64,000 nucleotides of DNA from contig CM034546.1 in assembly GCA_020055645.1 (NCBI GenBank), positions 124,827,875 through 124,891,874 of the forward strand, in the 5' to 3' direction. The stretch is from Tomocerus qinae (lineage: Eukaryota; Arthropoda; Collembola; Entomobryomorpha; Tomoceridae). The notes below the pieces were generated by a model. That model made no database searches, had not been told where the DNA came from, and saw nothing but the letters and a program-made list of their open reading frames with translations. The translations under genes and the position numbers were made by a program. Of this stretch, positions 61,001 to 64,000 are shown piece by piece (positions within the stretch are counted from its first letter, which is position 1; each line of letters opens with the position of its first letter).

Positions 61001-64000
61001 GCTAAAAAGTCGGTAAAACTAAAAATATTAACAATAAAGCTCATAGATCGTTTTATTTTTGATAAAATTATTTCAAGACGATTGCCATAAAAGGCACTTT
61101 GGAAAGTAAACAATAAAAAAAATCGAAGCTTACAAATTACTTGATTTTTGATAACTTTCTTGCGAAATTACCGTCAAAAAATAGATTTAGAATTTTTAGG
61201 CTGCCTTTTCCATATTACGCTTTGTTCCTCTATTTCTCTCCAAAATAAATGAGAACGATGATCAATAATAATTAACACTAAACAGGTTATATAATGGAAA
61301 CATTAATTACGGAAAACATCTAAGTTAAATATTTAAAGCTAAAAAGTCGGTAAAACTAAAAATATTAACAATAAAGCTCATAGATCGTTTTATTTTTGAT
61401 AAAATTATTTCAAGACGATTGCCATAAAAGGCACTTTGGAAAATAAACAATAAAAAAAATCGAAGCTTACAAATTACTTGTATTTTGATAACATTCTTGC
61501 GAAATTACCGTCAAAAAATAGATTTAGAATTTTTAGGCTGCCTTTTCCATATTACGGTTTGTTCCTCTATTTCTCTCAAAAATAAATGAGAACGATGATC
61601 AATAATAATTAACACTAAACAAGTTATATGTTGGAAACATTAATTACGGAAAACATCTAAGTTAAATATTTAAAGCTAAAAAGTCGGTAAAACTAAAAAT
61701 ATTAACAATAAAGCTCATAGATCGTTTTATTTTTGATAAAATTATTTCAAGACGATTGCCATAAAAGGCACTTTGGAAAATAAACAATAAAAAAATCGAA
61801 GCTTACAAATTACTTGATTTTTGATAACTTTCTTGCGAAATTACCGTCAAAAAATGGATTTAGAATTTTTAGGCTGCCTTTTCCATATTACGGTTTGTTC
61901 CTCCATTTCTCTCAAAAATAAATGAGAACGATGATCAATAATAATTAACACTAAACAGGTTATATAATGGAAACATTAATTACGGAAAACATCTAAGTTA
62001 AATATTTAAAGCTAAAAAGTCGGTAAAACTAAAAATATTAACAATAAAGCTCATAGATCGTTTTATTTTTGATAAAATTATTTCAAGACGATTGCCATAA
62101 AAGGCACTTTGGAAAGTAAACAATAAAAAAAATCGAAGCTTACAAATTACTTGATTTTTGATAACTTTCTTGCGAAATTACCGTCAAAAAATGGATTTAG
62201 AATTTTTAGGGTGCCTTTTTTATATTACGCTTTGTTCCTTTATTTCTCTCAAAAATAAATGAGAACGATGATCAATAATAATTAACACTAAACAAGTTAT
62301 ATGTTGGAAACATTAATTACGGAAAACATCTAAGTTAAATATTTAAAGCTAAAAAGTCGGTAAAACTAAAAATATTAACAATAAAGCTCATAGATCGTTT
62401 TATTTTTGATAAAATTATTTCAAGACGATTGCCATAAAAGGCACTTTGGAAAGTAAACAATAAAAAAAATCGAAGCTTACAAATTACTTGATTTTTGATA
62501 ACTTTCTTGCGAAATTACCGTCAAAAAATGGATTTAGAATTTTTAGGCTGCCTTTTCCATATTACGGTTTGTTCCTCTATTTCTCTCAAAAATAAATGAG
62601 AACGATGATCAATAATAATTAACACTAAACAAGTTATATGTTGGAAACATTAATTACGGAAAACATCTAAGTTAAATATTTAAAGCTAAAAAGTCGGTAA
62701 AACTAAAAATATTAACAATAAAGCTCATAGATCGTTTTATTTTTGATAAAATTATTTCAAGACGATTGCCATAAAAGGGACTTTGGAAAGTAAACAATAA
62801 AAAAATCGAAGCTTACAAATTACTTGATTTTTGATAACTTTCTTGCGAAATTACCGTCAAAAAATGGATTTAGAATTTTTAGGCTGCCTTTTCCATATTA
62901 CGGTTTGTTCCTCCATTTCTCTCAAAAATAAATGAGAACGATGATCAATAATAATTAACACTAAACAGGTTATATAATGGAAACATTAATTACGGAAAAC
63001 ATCTAAGTTAAATATTTAAAGCTAAAAAGTCGGTAAAACTAAAAATATTAACAATAAAGCTCATAGATCGTTTTATTTTTGATAAAATTATTTCAAGACG
63101 ATTGCCATAAAAGGCACTTTGGAAAGTAAACAATAAAAAAATCGAAGCTTACAAATTACTTGATTTTTGATAACTTTCTTGCGAAATTACCGTCAAAAAA
63201 TGGATTTAGAATTTTTAGGGTGCCTTTTTTATATTACGCTTTGTTCCTCTATTTCTCTCCAAAATAAATGAGAACGATGATCAATAATAATTAACACTAA
63301 ACAAGTTATATGTTGGAAACATTAATTACGGAAAACATCTAAGTTAAATATTTAAAGCTAAAAAGTCGGTAAAACTAAAAATATTAACAATAAAGCTCAT
63401 AGATCGTTTTATTTTTGATAAAATTATTTCAAGACGATTGCCATAAAAGGCACTTTGGAAAGTAAACAATAAAAAAATCGAAGCTTACAAATTACTTGAT
63501 TTTTGATAACTTTCTTGCGAAATTACCGTCAAAAAATGGATTTAGAATTTTTAGGCTGCCTTTTCCATATTACGCTTTGTTCCTCTATTTCTCTCAAAAA
63601 TAAATGAGAACGATGATCAATAATAATTAACACTAAACAAGTTATATGTTGGAAACATTAATTACGGAAAACATCTAAGTTAAATATTTAAAGCTAAAAA
63701 GTCGGTAAAACTAAAAATATTAACAATAAAGCTCATAGATCGTTTTATTTTTGATAAAATTATTTCAAGACGATTGCCATAAAAGGCACTTTGGAAAGTA
63801 AACAATAAAAAAAATCGAAGCTTACAAATTACTTGATTTTTGATAACTTTCTTGCGAAATTACCGTCAAAAAATGGATTTAGAATTTTTAGGCTGCCTTT
63901 TCCATATTACGGTTTGTTCCTCTATTTCTCTCAAAAATAAATGAGAACGATGATCAATAATAATTAACACTAAACAAGTTATATGTTGGAAACATTAATT
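58015..64000. repeat. Satellite B: 336-bp tandem array, runs off the window
   Basis: Nearly 18 head-to-tail monomers of about 336 bp. Landmarks are caagacgattgccataa (for example 58050, 58387, 58720, 59057, 59393), gcgaaattaccgtcaaaaaa, aaataaatgagaacgatgatc, acattaattacgg and a HindIII site in cgaagctta (lost in some monomers). It shares with satellite A the blocks around ggcactttgg, gtcaaaaaatgga, aaatgagaac, ggaaacatta and aaaacta-aatatt, but overall divergence is large. No open frame is conserved. Confidence 0.96.

Overview
This window is eukaryotic nuclear DNA: AT-rich, with spliced genes, transposon remnants and long satellite arrays. The gene content points to an arthropod. There is a divergent ionotropic receptor (IR), an insect-type seven-helix gustatory receptor (Gr), an SDE2 homologue, an intron-bearing copy of a bacterial-type cyclopropane fatty acid (CFA) synthase, and an isopenicillin-N-synthase-like 2-oxoglutarate/Fe(II) dioxygenase. 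A springtail (Collembola) would fit, because that group is known for chemoreceptor expansions and acquired metabolic genes. That placement is inference; nothing here identifies a species.

Layout. 1-1.3 kb: a small hairpin repeat and an AT-rich minisatellite. 1.3-2.8 kb (-): an intact five-exon 2OG-Fe(II) dioxygenase. 4.4-5.6 kb: an 18-bp G-rich minisatellite. 5.85-32.6 kb: satellite A, about 79 monomers of 335 bp with a recurring higher-order pattern and a degenerate right edge. 33.2-37.4 kb (-): an intronless IR gene and a three-exon Gr gene whose last helix is shifted out of frame. 38.2-39.5 kb: a large inverted duplication holding a TA-flanked MITE, with the empty site preserved in the opposite arm. 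40.3-40.6 kb (+): a small two-exon secreted-peptide gene. 41.0-42.4 kb (-): the CFA synthase. 43-46 kb: a MITE with an 8-bp target-site duplication (TSD), a foldback repeat and otherwise unassigned DNA. 47.0-47.8 kb (+): SDE2. 48.8-49.6 kb: a CTGT microsatellite and a 131-bp tandem repeat. 49.8-51.1 kb: a non-LTR retroelement remnant with a perfect 17-bp TSD. 51.8-54.1 kb (-): a broken copy of the dioxygenase gene, interrupted by insertions. 55.2-57.7 kb: satellite C, interrupted by mobile DNA. 57.9-58.0 kb: a piece of the IR 3' end trapped between satellites. 58.0 kb to the end: satellite B (336 bp), which runs off the window.

The main theme is a gene island between related satellite arrays. 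Satellites A, B and C share sequence blocks and a period near 335 bp, so they look like branches of one superfamily. A and B each carry a five-monomer-scale higher-order structure. The satellite-to-IR-3'-end junction at 32.4-33.3 kb recurs in shortened form at 57.7-58.0 kb, and the dioxygenase at 1.2-3.2 kb recurs at 51.9-54.9 kb. Segmental duplication has therefore shaped both sides. The genes do not form an obvious pathway. The most notable ones are the CFA synthase (probable horizontal transfer) and the dioxygenase pair.
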